64,000 bases of DNA from Herbaspirillum hiltneri N3 (GCF_001267925.1 NZ_CP011409.1:1488001-1552000); one strand, 5' to 3'. Shown: positions 26,616 to 36,384, counted from the first letter of the stretch. Notes: a model not told the origin generated them from the sequence alone. Made by a program: numbers and translations.

Positions 26616-28727
26616 TTATGCAGCCAGCTTGGAAATATCCGCGACCTGATTGAGCATCTGATGCAACTCGGCCAGCAATGCCTGGCGATTGTTGCGCAGC
26701 TGTTCGTCTTCGGCGTTGACCATCACGTCGTTGAAGAAGGCGTCGACGTTCTGGCGCAATTGCGCCAACGCCTTCAGCGCGCCGCTGAAATTGCCCTGCG
26801 CATACGCAGCATCAACTTGCGGCTTCAGTAGCAGCATGGCCGAATACAGCGCCTGCTCGGCGGCTTCGCGCAGCAGGCCGTTCTGCACCGTGCCGGTGAC
26901 TCCACCTTCGATTTTTTTCAGGATATTCGTGATGCGCTTGTTGGCGGCGGCCAGTGCTTCGGCTTCCGGCAGTGCGGCGAAGGCTTGCACTGCATCCAGG
27001 CGCTCGGTGATGTTGTCGAGCACTTCCGGCTGTTGCGCCACGACTGCTTCGATTTCGTTGGGCGAGTAATTGCGTTCGCGCAGCAGGCCGCGCAGGCGAT
27101 CGAACAGGAAGGCGCTGACGTCGGCGCTCGGATCCTTGAAATTGCCGTTGCCGGCAAACTGCGCCACGGCAACCTGCAGCAAGGCGGGAATCGCCAGCGG
27201 CAGACGCTTTTCAACCAGCATGCGCAACACGCCCAGCGCGTGACGGCGCAGCGCGAACGGATCCTTGTCGCCGGTCGGCTGCAGGCCGATGCCCCAGATG
27301 CCCACCAGGGTTTCCAGCTTGTCGGCTAGCGCCACCGCGGTGCCGGTTGCGGACACCGGCAAGGCGTCGCCGGCGAAGCGCGGCTGGTAGTGTTCGGAGG
27401 CGGCCAACGCGACTTCGTCCGGCTCGCCGTCGTGACGTGCGTAGTAGGCGCCCATGATGCCTTGCAGCTCGGGGAATTCGCCCACCATGTCGGTCAGCAG
27501 ATCGGTCTTGGCCAGCAGCGCGCCGCGTTCGGCCAGCGCCACGTCATTGCCCAGCAGTTTGGCAATCGCGCCGGCCAGCGCCTGGACGCGCTCGGTGCGT
27601 TGCAGCTGGTTGCCCAGCTTGTTGTGATACACGACGTTGGCCAGCAGCGGCACGCGATCGGCCAGCGACTTCTTCTTGTCTTGTTCGAAGAAGAATTTCG
27701 CATCCGACAGGCGCGGGCGCACCACGCGTTCATTGCCCTGGATGATGTGCTGCGGGTTGGAGGTTTCCAGATTGGAAACGATCAGAAAGCGCGAACGCAA
27801 CTTGCCGTTGGCGTCGGTCAGCGCAAAATATTTCTGGTTGGTCTGCATGGTCAGGATCAGGCACTCCTGCGGCACCGCCAGGAATTGATCGTCGAACTTG
27901 CATTCGTACACCACCGGCCATTCGACCAGCGCCGTGACTTCATCGAGCAGTGCTTCCGGCATCAGGACCTTGTCGTCGCCGGCCTTGCCGAGCAGGTCGA
28001 GGCGGATCTTTTCCTTGCGCTCGGTGAAGCCGGGGATGACTTTACCCTTGCTGATCAGCGTCTCGACATAGGCCTCGGGCGAGTCGACCGCAATCGCGCC
28101 TTGCGACAGGAAGCGATGGCCCTGGGTGATCTTGTCGGCGTCGAGGCCGAGGATGTTCAGCGGCACCACGCTCGCGCCATGCAGCGCGATCAGGCGGTGT
28201 GCGGGACGGACAAAATGCACGGTGTTACCGGCGTCGCGGCCATGCTGGCGCTGATAGCTCATCAGCTTCGGAATCGGCAACTTGGCGACCGATTCTTCCA
28301 GCGCGGCTTGCAAGCCGGTTTGCAGTGCGCCGCCCTTGGCGGTGTAGTTGTAGAAGAAGCTCTCGGCCTTGCCGTCCTGGGCACGTTCCAGCTGGTCGGG
28401 CGTGATCACGGTGGCGCCGACTTGCGCAGCGAGCGCGGCCAGTTTCTTGACCAGCGGCGCCGACGGGCGGCCTTCGGCGTCCAGCGCAACGCTGACCGGC
28501 AATACCTTCTCGCGAATTGCCTTGTCGAGCGAAGTGGCGCGCACCTTGCTGATGGAAACAGCCAGGCGACGCGGCGTGGCGTAAGCGGTGGCGGCAGCGC
28601 CTTCTTCCAGGAAGTCGCGCGATTTCAGGCCGTTGAAAATGCCGTTGGCAAATGCATCGCCCAGTTTGGCGAGCACTTTCGGCGGCAGTTCTTCGGTCAG
28701 GAGTTCTACTAAAAGTGTTTGAGTCAT
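26616..28727 (-). CDS. glyS: Glycine--tRNA ligase beta subunit
   Basis: The large subunit of the bacterial tetrameric (alpha2beta2) glycyl-tRNA synthetase, 703 residues. The start [16 protein letters not shown], the mid-protein [18 protein letters not shown] and the C-terminal DALR-like anticodon domain ([20 protein letters not shown]) are diagnostic. It binds tRNA-Gly and acts only together with the alpha subunit encoded 69 bp upstream. It is within the envelope and translation operon corC-lnt-glyQ-glyS-gmhB-plsC. Confidence 0.97.
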   Translation of the reverse strand: MTQTLLVELLTEELPPKVLAKLGDAFANGIFNGLKSRDFLEEGAAATAYATPRRLAVSISKVRATSLDKAIREKVLPVSVALDAEGRPSAPLVKKLAALAAQVGATVITPDQLERAQDGKAESFFYNYTAKGGALQTGLQAALEESVAKLPIPKLMSYQRQHGRDAGNTVHFVRPAHRLIALHGASVVPLNILGLDADKITQGHRFLSQGAIAVDSPEAYVETLISKGKVIPGFTERKEKIRLDLLGKAGDDKVLMPEALLDEVTALVEWPVVYECKFDDQFLAVPQECLILTMQTNQKYFALTDANGKLRSRFLIVSNLETSNPQHIIQGNERVVRPRLSDAKFFFEQDKKKSLADRVPLLANVVYHNKLGNQLQRTERVQALAGAIAKLLGNDVALAERGALLAKTDLLTDMVGEFPELQGIMGAYYARHDGEPDEVALAASEHYQPRFAGDALPVSATGTAVALADKLETLVGIWGIGLQPTGDKDPFALRRHALGVLRMLVEKRLPLAIPALLQVAVAQFAGNGNFKDPSADVSAFLFDRLRGLLRERNYSPNEIEAVVAQQPEVLDNITERLDAVQAFAALPEAEALAAANKRITNILKKIEGGVTGTVQNGLLREAAEQALYSAMLLLKPQVDAAYAQGNFSGALKALAQLRQNVDAFFNDVMVNAEDEQLRNNRQALLAELHQMLNQVADISKLAA

Positions 28728-28796
28728 TTTCTGTTTTCTTGCTTGTCTGGCGCTGCGCTTAGTGTCAGCCGCGGCGCGATACGGTCAATACTTTAT

Positions 28797-29714
28797 TCAA
28801 GCGGCCTGGCGGGAAGCGTCGGCGTCCGCCATCGGGAAACCGAGACGTTCGCGCGATTCGTAATACGCCTGCGCCACCGCGCGCGACAGATTGCGGATGC
28901 GGCCGATATAGGCAGCGCGCTCGGTCACCGAAATGGCGCCGCGTGCATCCAGCAGGTTGAAGGTGTGCGCCGCCTTCAGAATCATTTCGTAGGCCGGCAA
29001 CGCCAGCGGGACTTCCAGCAGGCGCTTGGCTTCGGCTTCATAGTTGCCGAACAGCGAGAACAGGAAGTCGGTATTCGAATATTCGAAGTTGAAGGTCGAC
29101 TGCTCCACTTCGTTCTGGTGGAACACGTCGCCGTAGGTCAGCTTCTTCTTGACGCCGTTCTCGACCCATTCGGTCCAGACCAGGTCGTAGACGTTTTCCA
29201 CGTTTTGCAGATACATCGCCAGACGCTCGATGCCGTAGGTAATTTCACCCAGCACCGGTTTGCAGTCGAGGCCGCCGACTTGCTGGAAGTAGGTGAACTG
29301 AGTGACTTCCATACCGTTCAGCCAGACTTCCCAGCCCAGGCCCCAGGCGCCGAGGGTCGGGTTTTCCCAGTCGTCCTCGACGAAGCGCACGTCGTTCTGC
29401 TTCAGGTCCAGGCCCAGCGCTTCGAGCGAGCCGAGGTACAGATCGAGGATATTCTCAGGCGCCGGCTTCAACACCACCTGGTATTGGTAGTAGTGCTGCA
29501 TGCGGTTGGGGTTTTCACCGTAGCGGCCGTCCTTGGGGCGGCGCGACGGTTGCACATAGGCGGCACGCCATGGCTCGGGCCCGATCGCGCGCAGGAAGGT
29601 GGCGGTGTGCGAGGTGCCGGCGCCGACTTCCATGTCGTAGGGCTGGAGCAATGCGCAACCTTGCGCATCCCAATATTCTTGCAGCTTGAGAATGATCTGT
29701 TGAAATGTAAGCAT
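28797..29714 (-). CDS. glyQ: Glycine--tRNA ligase alpha subunit
   Basis: The catalytic subunit of bacterial glycyl-tRNA synthetase, a class II enzyme, 305 residues. The start [20 protein letters not shown] and the core [19 protein letters not shown] are nearly invariant in the family. The ribosome site is weak (AAAAAG). Between lnt and glyQ there is a 7-bp hairpin (GCTAAAA/TTTTAGC, 29750-29770), which may modulate read-through, and a TAAAAT box lies inside it. Works with glyS downstream. Confidence 0.97.
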   Translation of the reverse strand: MLTFQQIILKLQEYWDAQGCALLQPYDMEVGAGTSHTATFLRAIGPEPWRAAYVQPSRRPKDGRYGENPNRMQHYYQYQVVLKPAPENILDLYLGSLEALGLDLKQNDVRFVEDDWENPTLGAWGLGWEVWLNGMEVTQFTYFQQVGGLDCKPVLGEITYGIERLAMYLQNVENVYDLVWTEWVENGVKKKLTYGDVFHQNEVEQSTFNFEYSNTDFLFSLFGNYEAEAKRLLEVPLALPAYEMILKAAHTFNLLDARGAISVTERAAYIGRIRNLSRAVAQAYYESRERLGFPMADADASRQAA

Positions 29715-29842
29715 CTTTTTATGTTGCCGGTGATGGCGGGCAAGGAATTGCTAAAACCCTGAATTTTAGCGGTTTTTGAGGGGGCCATGCAGCCCAAACG
29801 CAGGAACCGGCAGGAAATAGCCAAGAAAAGGAGCCGCCGGAA

Positions 29843-31444
29843 CTAGCGTTTGCGGCGCGACAGCAGCCAGGCTGTCGCCAGTGCGGCGATCGCCAGCGCC
29901 AGCATCAGCTTGTTGCCGAGCAGAATGTACGGCGTCTGGCCCTGGAAACCTTGCACGGATGCGCTCAGCATGTTGCGCGTGTAAGGCTGCAATTCCGACA
30001 CCAGCTGGCCTTTGGGGCCAATCACGGCAGTGGCGCCGGTGTTGGTCGCGCGCAGCATCGGGCGGCCGGTTTCCAGCGCGCGCATTTGCGAAATCTGCAA
30101 GTGCTGCGGCAGGGCGATCGAGTTACCGAACCAGGCGATATTGGACAGGTTCAGCAGCATGCTGGCCTGCGGCTGGCCGGCGTAGTAGGCGCCGCCGAGC
30201 TGGGCGGCGATTTCTTCACCGAACAGATCCTCGTAGCAGATGTTAGGCATGATCCATTGCTGCTTGACCTGGAACGGCAGCTGCAAGGGTTTGCCGCGCG
30301 TCATGTCGCCCAGCGGAATGTTCATCATGTCGACGAACCAGCGGAAACCGAGCGGGATGAATTCACCGAAAGGTACCAGATGATGCTTGTCGTAGCGGTA
30401 TGGCGTGCGCTCGCTGCCCGGGTCGGGCGAAAAACCGACCATGCTGTTGGCGTACTGGCCCGGTCCGTCCGACAAGGGAATCCCCAGCGCCAGGTGGCTG
30501 CCGGAGGTTTGCACAAAGCGCGCCAGGCGCGCCAGATAGTCCGGCGGCAGTTGCTGCGGCAGCAGCGGCACCGCGGTCTCGGGCGTGGCGATCAGGTCCG
30601 CCGGCGCGCTGCGGATCATATCGTCGTACATCATCAGCGACGACAACAGCGCTTCGTTGGAGAACTTCATCTCCTGCGGAATGTTTCCCTGCAATAGGCG
30701 CACGCTGATCGACTGGCCGGCGGCATGCGTCCAATCGACCGCATGCAAGGCGACACCCGCGCCGGCGAGCAGCAGCGTCAAGGCCGCAGGCAAGACGCGC
30801 GGACCGGAACGCAGGCTCAGCATGGCGAGACTGCCGGCGACGATCGCGGCGATCCAGGCCAGGCCGTAGACGCCGACCACGGGCGCGAAGCCGGCCAGGG
30901 GGCCGACGTTGTGCGCATAGCCCGAAGTCAGCCACGGGAAGCCAGTAAACAGCCAGCCGCGCAGCCATTCCGACAAGGCCCATAGCGCCGGCAGCAACAG
31001 CAGCAGCACGGCAGCCTGCGAGGCCGCCCAGCGCTGCCGCAGCCAGCTCGCGAGCGTTGCGGTCAATGCTGCATAGAGACCCAGGTAAGCAGCCAGCAAG
31101 CCCACCGCCAGCGCCGCCATCCATCCCGCCATGCCGCCGTAGTCGTGCATGCTGATGTAGAGCCAGTGCACGCCGCAGGCGGCCCAGCCGAAGCCGTACA
31201 GCCAGCCGGTCAGCGCATTGCGGCGAAAGGAGGAGGTGCGGGAGATCTGGCGAAACAGCCAGGCCAGCGTGAGGATCTGCACCGGCCAGATGTTGAACGG
31301 GGCGAACGCCAGCACGTTGGCGACGCCGGCCAGCAAGGCGAACAGCGGCGTCCAGCGTGCCAGGGGAGATGTCGTTGCAACCGATGCCGCCGGACTATGG
31401 GCGGCAGCGGCAGGATCGGCAGGGATGGAAGAAGGACGGTTCAC
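29843..31444 (-). CDS. lnt: Apolipoprotein N-acyltransferase
   Basis: Lnt transfers the third acyl chain to lipoproteins at the inner membrane. It has 533 residues: eight or so membrane helices in the first 240 residues, then a periplasmic nitrilase-fold domain, then a C-terminal helix (LALAIAALATAWLLSRRKR). The catalytic triad is visible as Glu in ATPETAVPLLPQQL, Lys in KHHLVPFGEFIPLG and Cys in MPNICYEDLFGEE. It is 9 bp behind corC, the ybeX-lnt order of E. coli. Confidence 0.95.
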   Translation of the reverse strand: MNRPSSIPADPAAAAHSPAASVATTSPLARWTPLFALLAGVANVLAFAPFNIWPVQILTLAWLFRQISRTSSFRRNALTGWLYGFGWAACGVHWLYISMHDYGGMAGWMAALAVGLLAAYLGLYAALTATLASWLRQRWAASQAAVLLLLLPALWALSEWLRGWLFTGFPWLTSGYAHNVGPLAGFAPVVGVYGLAWIAAIVAGSLAMLSLRSGPRVLPAALTLLLAGAGVALHAVDWTHAAGQSISVRLLQGNIPQEMKFSNEALLSSLMMYDDMIRSAPADLIATPETAVPLLPQQLPPDYLARLARFVQTSGSHLALGIPLSDGPGQYANSMVGFSPDPGSERTPYRYDKHHLVPFGEFIPLGFRWFVDMMNIPLGDMTRGKPLQLPFQVKQQWIMPNICYEDLFGEEIAAQLGGAYYAGQPQASMLLNLSNIAWFGNSIALPQHLQISQMRALETGRPMLRATNTGATAVIGPKGQLVSELQPYTRNMLSASVQGFQGQTPYILLGNKLMLALAIAALATAWLLSRRKR

Positions 31445-31453
31445 GCGGAAAAA

Positions 31454-32341
31454 CTATTGTTCTTCCTCGGCTGCCGGTGTGTCAGGCAGCTTTTCCACCA
31501 GCAGCACGTGCGCCTGGCGGGCATCGGCGCGCAGCACTTCGAAGCGCATGCCGTCGATGTCGAATTCGTCGCCCTTGCGCGGCACGCGTCCGAGGTGGTT
31601 GGCGACCAGGCCGCCGATGGTGTCGGCGTCTTCATCGGAGAAGGCGGTCTCCAGCGTCTCGTTGAACTGGGCGATTTCGGTCAGTCCCTTGATGCGCCAG
31701 CGCGGGCCGTGGGCGCCGTCCTTGATGGCGAGGATGTTGTCTTCTTCCTCGTCGAAATCGTATTCGTCTTCGATGTCGCCGACGATCTGCTCGAGTACGT
31801 CTTCGATGGTGATCAGGCCGGCGACGCCGCCGTATTCGTCGACCACGATGGCCATGTGGTTGCGGTTGGCGCGGAAGTCGCGCAGCAACACGTTGAGACG
31901 CTTGGATTCGGGAATGAACACGGCCGGGCGCAGCATGTCGCGCACATCGAAGGATTCTTCGGCGTAATAGCGCAGCAGGTCTTTCGCCAACAGCACGCCG
32001 ACCACCTTGTCGCGCTCGCCTTCAACCGCCGGGAAGCGCGAATGCGAAGTCGACAGTACGTCGGGCATCCAGGTTTCGATCGGCTTGCTGATATCGATGG
32101 TGTCCATCTGCGAACGCGGCACCATGATGTCGCGCACGGCGAGATCGGATACCTGGAACACGCCTTCAATCATCGACAGCGCATCGGCGTCGATCAGGTT
32201 GCGTGCATGGGCGTCTTGCAGGACCTCGAGCAACTCTGCTCGGTTTTCTGGTTCGGGGGAGATGAGGGCGGTGAGACGTTCGAACAGGGAACGGTGTGGT
32301 TTAGCGTCAAGAGATTTGACGCTACTAGAGTGATCTTGCAT
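31454..32341 (-). CDS. corC: CorC/YbeX-type CBS-domain protein
   Basis: A 295-residue cytosolic protein of the CorC/HlyC family: a short N-terminal segment, a CBS pair (MVPRSQMDTID to about residue 185), and the C-terminal CorC_HlyC transporter-associated domain. The membrane DUF21 domain of full-length family members is absent, as in YbeX. It is linked to magnesium/cobalt efflux and, more recently, ribosome homeostasis (family knowledge). In most proteobacteria ybeX follows ybeY directly; here 2.2 kb of other genes intervene, so corC needs its own promoter. A TTGTCA-N16-TATGCC candidate lies at 32378-32405 on the minus strand. Confidence 0.92.
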   Translation of the reverse strand: MQDHSSSVKSLDAKPHRSLFERLTALISPEPENRAELLEVLQDAHARNLIDADALSMIEGVFQVSDLAVRDIMVPRSQMDTIDISKPIETWMPDVLSTSHSRFPAVEGERDKVVGVLLAKDLLRYYAEESFDVRDMLRPAVFIPESKRLNVLLRDFRANRNHMAIVVDEYGGVAGLITIEDVLEQIVGDIEDEYDFDEEEDNILAIKDGAHGPRWRIKGLTEIAQFNETLETAFSDEDADTIGGLVANHLGRVPRKGDEFDIDGMRFEVLRADARQAHVLLVEKLPDTPAAEEEQ

Positions 32342-32489
32342 ATGGCGTGAGCCGTGGGTCCGACGTTGTTTCGATGAGGCATAGGATACAACAAATATAT
32401 GACAAATCTACTAAAAGCCGATTTTCACGCCCCGGGCTGACAACGAATTCAGGCGGCAAGCCGGATCTGATCGCAACAGTTTCCCGGCG

Positions 32490-32529
32490 GACATGTCTGC
32501 GGCGGAGGGGGGGATGCCGCAGACATGTC
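32490..32529 (-). other. Perfect 14-bp inverted repeat after the MxKDx gene
   Basis: GACATGTCTGCGGC (32490-32503) pairs exactly with GCCGCAGACATGTC (32516-32529) across a purine-rich 12-nt loop. It follows the stop codon of the MxKDx gene by 17 bp on the minus strand. No T-run follows, so it may be a rho-dependent end, an mRNA-stabilising hairpin or a protein site. Confidence 0.7.
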
Positions 32530-32545
32530 GAAAGAAACGAAGTTG

Positions 32546-32785
32546 TTATTTCTTCATTTCATCCTTGCCCATGTTGTCTTTAGCCATGCCATCCTTGGCC
32601 ATGGAATCCTTACTCATGGAGTCTTTCTTTTTCATCTTGTCCTTCTTCATGCCGTCTTTCTTCATGCCGTCCTTGGACATCGAATCCTTGGACATGTCGT
32701 CCTTGGCCATCGTGTCGGCAGCGTAGGCGCCCGAAACGGCGGCCATCATCAGACAGGCGAACAGGGTCGAGAGTGCTTTTTTCAT
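32546..32785 (-). CDS. Secreted pentapeptide MxKDx repeat protein
   Basis: A 79-residue protein with a signal peptide (cleavage near AYA/AD at residue 22) and a mature part that is nearly all pentapeptide units of the form xMxKD, about eleven copies, with one slip to KMKKKD in the middle. This matches the penta_MxKDx family of Burkholderiales (TIGR02953), whose function is not known. The mature chain is very hydrophilic, rich in Met, Lys and Asp, and alternately charged. It lies 66 bp downstream of the molybdopterin enzyme gene in the same direction. The Met-rich periplasmic chain next to an SO-family enzyme, whose relatives reduce methionine sulfoxide, is suggestive. Confidence 0.88.
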   Translation of the reverse strand: MKKALSTLFACLMMAAVSGAYAADTMAKDDMSKDSMSKDGMKKDGMKKDKMKKKDSMSKDSMAKDGMAKDNMGKDEMKK

Positions 32786-32850
32786 GTGAATCTCCTAGAT
32801 GTTGAAAATTGGCAAAAGCGCCATGACTACGGCAGATGCTTGGCACATTG

Positions 32851-33636
32851 CTAAGCACCGCCGAACCAGTTGTACCCCTGATCTTCCCAGTAACCGCCGG
32901 GGTAAGTATTGGTTACTTCGATTGAAGCGATATGCTTCGGATTTTTGTAGCCCAGCTTGGTGGGCATGCGCAGCTTCATCGGGAAGCCGTACTTCGGCGG
33001 CAAGATCTCGCCGTCATACGTCAGCGTCAGTTGCGTCTGCGGATGCAGCGCCGTGGCCATGTCGATGCTGGTGAAATAGTCGTCGGCGCAGCGGAAGGCA
33101 ATGTACTTCGCGCTCAGGTCGGCGCCGATGTGTTTGAGGAAACCGGCGAACGGCACACCGCCCCAGCGGCCGATGGCGCTCCAGCCTTCGACGCAGATAT
33201 GGCGCGTGATCTGCTCCACCTGCGGCAGGCGGCGCAGTTCTGCCAGGGACCAGGCGCGGCGGATGGCGATCAGGCCGTTGAGCTCGAGGCGATAGGCGTC
33301 GCCGTCGACCTCGGTGATTTCATCTTCGCCATAAAATGCATTGAACGGAAACGGCCGCGTGATCATCGACGCCGGATACGTCGGCGCCAGTTTGTTCGGA
33401 TCGAACAGCCACGCCTGCACGCCGTCGTTCATGCGTGAAATCTTCGTCAGCATGCGGTTCACCGATTCCTGGTCGGTGATGTTGCAGCCGCTCAGCAGCG
33501 ACAGCCCGCCCAGCGTCAGCGCGCGCTTGCCGAACAGGCGCCGAGACGGCATCGACAATTCCAGTTCTCGGCGCGCATCCTTGAGGATCAATTCGCCGTC
33601 GAGCGCGGACGGCAGGCGGTTTGGTTTTCTGATCAT
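32851..33636 (-). CDS. Tat-exported molybdopterin oxidoreductase, sulfite-oxidase/MsrP-like fold
   Basis: A 261-residue enzyme of the oxidoreductase molybdopterin-binding family. An N-terminal 30-residue segment precedes a twin-arginine signal SRRLFGKRALTLGGLSL that ends in the lipobox LSGC (Cys51), so the enzyme may be a Tat lipoprotein. The Mo-ligand cysteine is in RHICVEGWSAIGRWGGVPF, and FPMKLRMPTKLGYKNPKH forms the rest of the cofactor pocket. It resembles MsrP (YedY), which repairs periplasmic methionine sulfoxide, but is shorter and paired with a cytochrome b instead of MsrQ. The start ATG at 33636 lies 15 bp after the cytochrome gene; an ATG at 33552 (Met29) would remove the leading segment. 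Substrate unknown. Confidence 0.82.
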   Translation of the reverse strand: MIRKPNRLPSALDGELILKDARRELELSMPSRRLFGKRALTLGGLSLLSGCNITDQESVNRMLTKISRMNDGVQAWLFDPNKLAPTYPASMITRPFPFNAFYGEDEITEVDGDAYRLELNGLIAIRRAWSLAELRRLPQVEQITRHICVEGWSAIGRWGGVPFAGFLKHIGADLSAKYIAFRCADDYFTSIDMATALHPQTQLTLTYDGEILPPKYGFPMKLRMPTKLGYKNPKHIASIEVTNTYPGGYWEDQGYNWFGGA

Positions 33637-33651
33637 GATGGCAGTCTCCGG

Positions 33652-34272
33652 TCAGCGTCCGCGCAGCATGGCCAGCAAGGTGCGCGGCACCAGCGCCACC
33701 ATCGCGACATGTACGACAATGAACAGCACCAGGAAACTCATCGCAAAGAAATGCACGATGCGCGCGTTGTCATAGCCGCCCATCATGTCGCGCAGCAACG
33801 GCAGTTGCACCGATTTCCAGATCGCCAGTCCCGACACCACGATCAGCACAAGGTCGGCAATCACCGAGAGATACGCCAGCTTTTGCACCGCGTTGTAGTG
33901 GTCCAGCGACGCGTGCTGCAGCTTGCCTTTGAGCGCCTGGACGAAGTCGTGGAAGACTTCCGCCGGACGCAGGGGCAAGAATTTGCGGCGCGCACGTCCG
34001 CTCAGCAGATTGAGCGCCAGATAAATCACGCCGTTGATCGCCAGCAGCCACATCGCCGCGAAATGCCATTGCAGCGCACCGCCCAGCCAGCCGCCCAAGG
34101 TCCATTCTTTCGGAAACGAGAAGGGGAAGATCGGCGAGGCGTTATAGATACGCCAGCCGCTCAGGATCATGAGCACGACGGCAAGCGCATTGGTCCAGTG
34201 CGTGACGCGCAGCCATAGCGGATGGATGGTCGGGGACGTCGTCGTCGGAAGAGCGGGGGCATGGACGTTCAA
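33652..34272 (-). CDS. Cytochrome b561/NiFe-hydrogenase-type b subunit
   Basis: A 206-residue inner-membrane diheme cytochrome b with four membrane helices. Heme-ligand histidines are expected in LWLRVTHWTNALAVVLMI, ALQWHFAAMWLLA and NARIVHFFAMSFLVLFIVVH. It begins at a TTG (34272) with GAGGAG seven bases upstream. It lies directly before the molybdopterin enzyme and most likely carries electrons between quinol and that enzyme in the periplasm. The family also serves hydrogenases and formate dehydrogenases, which are not encoded nearby. Confidence 0.85.
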   Translation of the reverse strand: MNVHAPALPTTTSPTIHPLWLRVTHWTNALAVVLMILSGWRIYNASPIFPFSFPKEWTLGGWLGGALQWHFAAMWLLAINGVIYLALNLLSGRARRKFLPLRPAEVFHDFVQALKGKLQHASLDHYNAVQKLAYLSVIADLVLIVVSGLAIWKSVQLPLLRDMMGGYDNARIVHFFAMSFLVLFIVVHVAMVALVPRTLLAMLRGR

Positions 34273-34538
34273 GTTCGTCTCCTCAATGCTGGTTTCATGC
34301 AGCTTGGTCGGGCGAACTTCCAGTTTCTTACAAGGAATCAGAAAAAGGTGAAAAATTTCCGGCGCGATCTAACTCGCCACGGCATGAATATCCGTTGCCC
34401 AAAATAATCGTCAGTGAATTGTAAGAAATGGCGGCTCGCCGCGACCAACATGCAGGGAAGCCGGAGAACGGCGCTGAAAGCGCGACTGCGGGCCTGGCTG
34501 ATTTACAATGCCAGCCGTGGCGCTACGGGAGTAATCAT

Positions 34539-34721
34539 ATGAACTGCAAGGAAGCACATCGCGTCTTGTGCGAGGCGCAAGACAGCAAATTGTCCTTTGC
34601 CCGGCGGCTGGCGCTGCGCTGGCATCTGGCCATTTGCGACCATTGCACGCGTTTCGGCCGCCAGCTGGATTTCCTGCGTGCGGCGGTGCGACGCTACCGT
34701 GACGGCGGAGATGGAAAGTAA
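34539..34721 (+). CDS. Orphan zf-HC2-type zinc-finger mini-protein
   Basis: A 60-residue protein with the ZAS zinc motif of anti-sigma factors: Cys3, His29, Cys33 and Cys36 (MNCKEAHRVL, then WHLAICDHC). There is no membrane helix or further domain, and it ends in a basic tail. The ATG at 34539 follows a CGGGAG ribosome site; longer in-frame starts lack one. Such proteins normally follow an ECF sigma factor gene in the same operon, and none is in this window, so its partner is unknown. It is the only plus-strand gene in this block. Confidence 0.75.
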   Translation: MNCKEAHRVLCEAQDSKLSFARRLALRWHLAICDHCTRFGRQLDFLRAAVRRYRDGGDGK

Positions 34722-34797
34722 TGCAGGCAAGTAATGTTGAAAACACAATGCCGCCGCAGCGCAAGGCTGCGGCCGGCCATGTTCGATGCCGCAGATG

Positions 34798-35256
34798 TTA
34801 CCGGCGGTCCGCGTAAGGATCGGCGAAACCCAGGCCTGCCAGAATTTCAGTTTCCAGCGTTTCCATTTCGGTCGCTTCTTCTTCGTCTTCGTGATCGTAG
34901 CCCTGTGCATGCAGCACGCCGTGCACGATCAGATGCGCCGCGTGATCCAGCAGCGGCTTCTTCTGTTCCTTTGCTTCCTTTTCCAGGACGTCGGTGCACA
35001 GGATGATGTCGGCCTGCGTCACTTCGGCGTCCTCATCTTCCGTGTAGGCAAACGTCAGCACGTTGGTGGCGTAATCCTTTTCACGGTACTCGCGGTTCAG
35101 CGTGCGGCCTTCTTCGGCGTCGACAAAGCGAATCGTCAGTTCCGCCGGCGCAAACAGCGCGGCCTGGATCCAGCGGCGGATCTGCGGACGCGGCACGCTT
35201 TCCTTGAGGCGTGGATCGGCGTACTGGACGGACAGGGTCAGTTTATTTTTTTGCAT
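34798..35256 (-). CDS. ybeY: Endoribonuclease YbeY (rRNA maturation)
   Basis: YbeY, a single-strand-specific endoribonuclease for 16S rRNA 3'-end maturation and ribosome quality control, 152 residues. The zinc motif [11 protein letters not shown] (H-X3-H-X5-H) is intact. The start ATG at 35256 overlaps the end of the phoH gene by 14 bases, giving coupled translation. Downstream, the usual ybeX is displaced by the redox block. Confidence 0.95.
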   Translation of the reverse strand: MQKNKLTLSVQYADPRLKESVPRPQIRRWIQAALFAPAELTIRFVDAEEGRTLNREYREKDYATNVLTFAYTEDEDAEVTQADIILCTDVLEKEAKEQKKPLLDHAAHLIVHGVLHAQGYDHEDEEEATEMETLETEILAGLGFADPYADRR

Positions 35257-36328
35257 GGCGTGGCTTGGCTGACTGGGTCAGGCCCTGGCTGAGACGTTTG
35301 ACGGCGTTGCTGGAAGTGACGTGGGAGTTGCCGGCGGCCGAGACCGCCTCATAGGCGTCGACGATGCGCGCGACCATGGGATGGCGCACCACGTCGCTGC
35401 TGGTGAAGCGCGAGAAGGCGATGCCGCGTACGTCGTGCAGCACATTGAGCGCGTCGACCAAGCCGCTTTTCTGGCCATGGTGCAAGTCGATCTGGGTGAC
35501 GTCGCCGGTGACGACGGCCTTGCTGCCGAAGCCAATGCGCGTGAGGAACATCTTCATCTGTTCCGGCGTGGTGTTCTGCGCCTCGTCAAGGATGATGAAG
35601 GCATGGTTCAGCGTGCGGCCGCGCATGTAGGCCAGCGGTGCGATTTCGATCGCCTGTTTTTCGAACAGCTTCTGCGTGCGGTCGAAGCCGAGCAAGTCAT
35701 ACAGCGCGTCATACAGCGGGCGCAAATACGGATCAACCTTCTGCGCCAGGTCGCCGGGCAGGAAGCCGAGACGTTCGCCGGCTTCCACCGCCGGGCGCGT
35801 CAGCACGATGCGCTGCACGGCGTCGCGCTCCAGCGCATCGACGGCGCAGGCCACCGCGAGATACGTCTTGCCGGTGCCGGCCGGACCGACGCCGAAAGTG
35901 ATGTCGTGTTCGAGGATGGCGTGCAGGTATTGGCTCTGATGCGGCGTGCGGCCGCGCAGATCGTGCTTGCGCGTCTTCAGCACCGGACTTTCGATTTCGG
36001 TCTTGTCTTTCTTGTCGAGCGCGATATCCGCATCGTCCAGTTCGGCGTCGATGGTCGCGCTGGCGCGTTGTTCCACCAGCGCCAGCTGGATGTCTTCCAC
36101 CGACACCGGCTTGTCGGCCCTTGTGTAGAAACGGTCGAGGACGGCGACTGCGCGCTCGGCATTGGTGCCGCTGACGATGAACTTCTCGCCGCGACGGAAA
36201 ATCGTCACGTCGAGGGCGGACGAGATTTGCCTCAGGTTTTCATCGAGCGGACCGCACAGATGCGCCAGGCGCTTGTTGTCGAGCGGTTGCGGGATGAAGT
36301 AGTGAGGCTGGTTGGGTGATTTTTTCAA
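35243..36328 (-). CDS. ybeZ: PhoH-family protein YbeZ
   Basis: A 361-residue PhoH-like ATPase that partners YbeY. The Walker [16 protein letters not shown], Walker [21 protein letters not shown] and the GDVTQIDL motif are present. A KH-like N-terminal region precedes the ATPase. The apparent start is TTG at 36328 ([11 protein letters not shown]) without a clear ribosome site; the conserved core begins near [13 protein letters not shown], so a start close to this is needed. The miaB-ybeZ-ybeY order is conserved across proteobacteria. Confidence 0.93.
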   Translation of the reverse strand: MKKSPNQPHYFIPQPLDNKRLAHLCGPLDENLRQISSALDVTIFRRGEKFIVSGTNAERAVAVLDRFYTRADKPVSVEDIQLALVEQRASATIDAELDDADIALDKKDKTEIESPVLKTRKHDLRGRTPHQSQYLHAILEHDITFGVGPAGTGKTYLAVACAVDALERDAVQRIVLTRPAVEAGERLGFLPGDLAQKVDPYLRPLYDALYDLLGFDRTQKLFEKQAIEIAPLAYMRGRTLNHAFIILDEAQNTTPEQMKMFLTRIGFGSKAVVTGDVTQIDLHHGQKSGLVDALNVLHDVRGIAFSRFTSSDVVRHPMVARIVDAYEAVSAAGNSHVTSSNAVKRLSQGLTQSAKPRHAKK

Positions 36329-36384
36329 TCTGGCTCGTTGTCGTCAGGTGGAAGTTAAATGGCGGATGGCGGATGGCGATGGCG

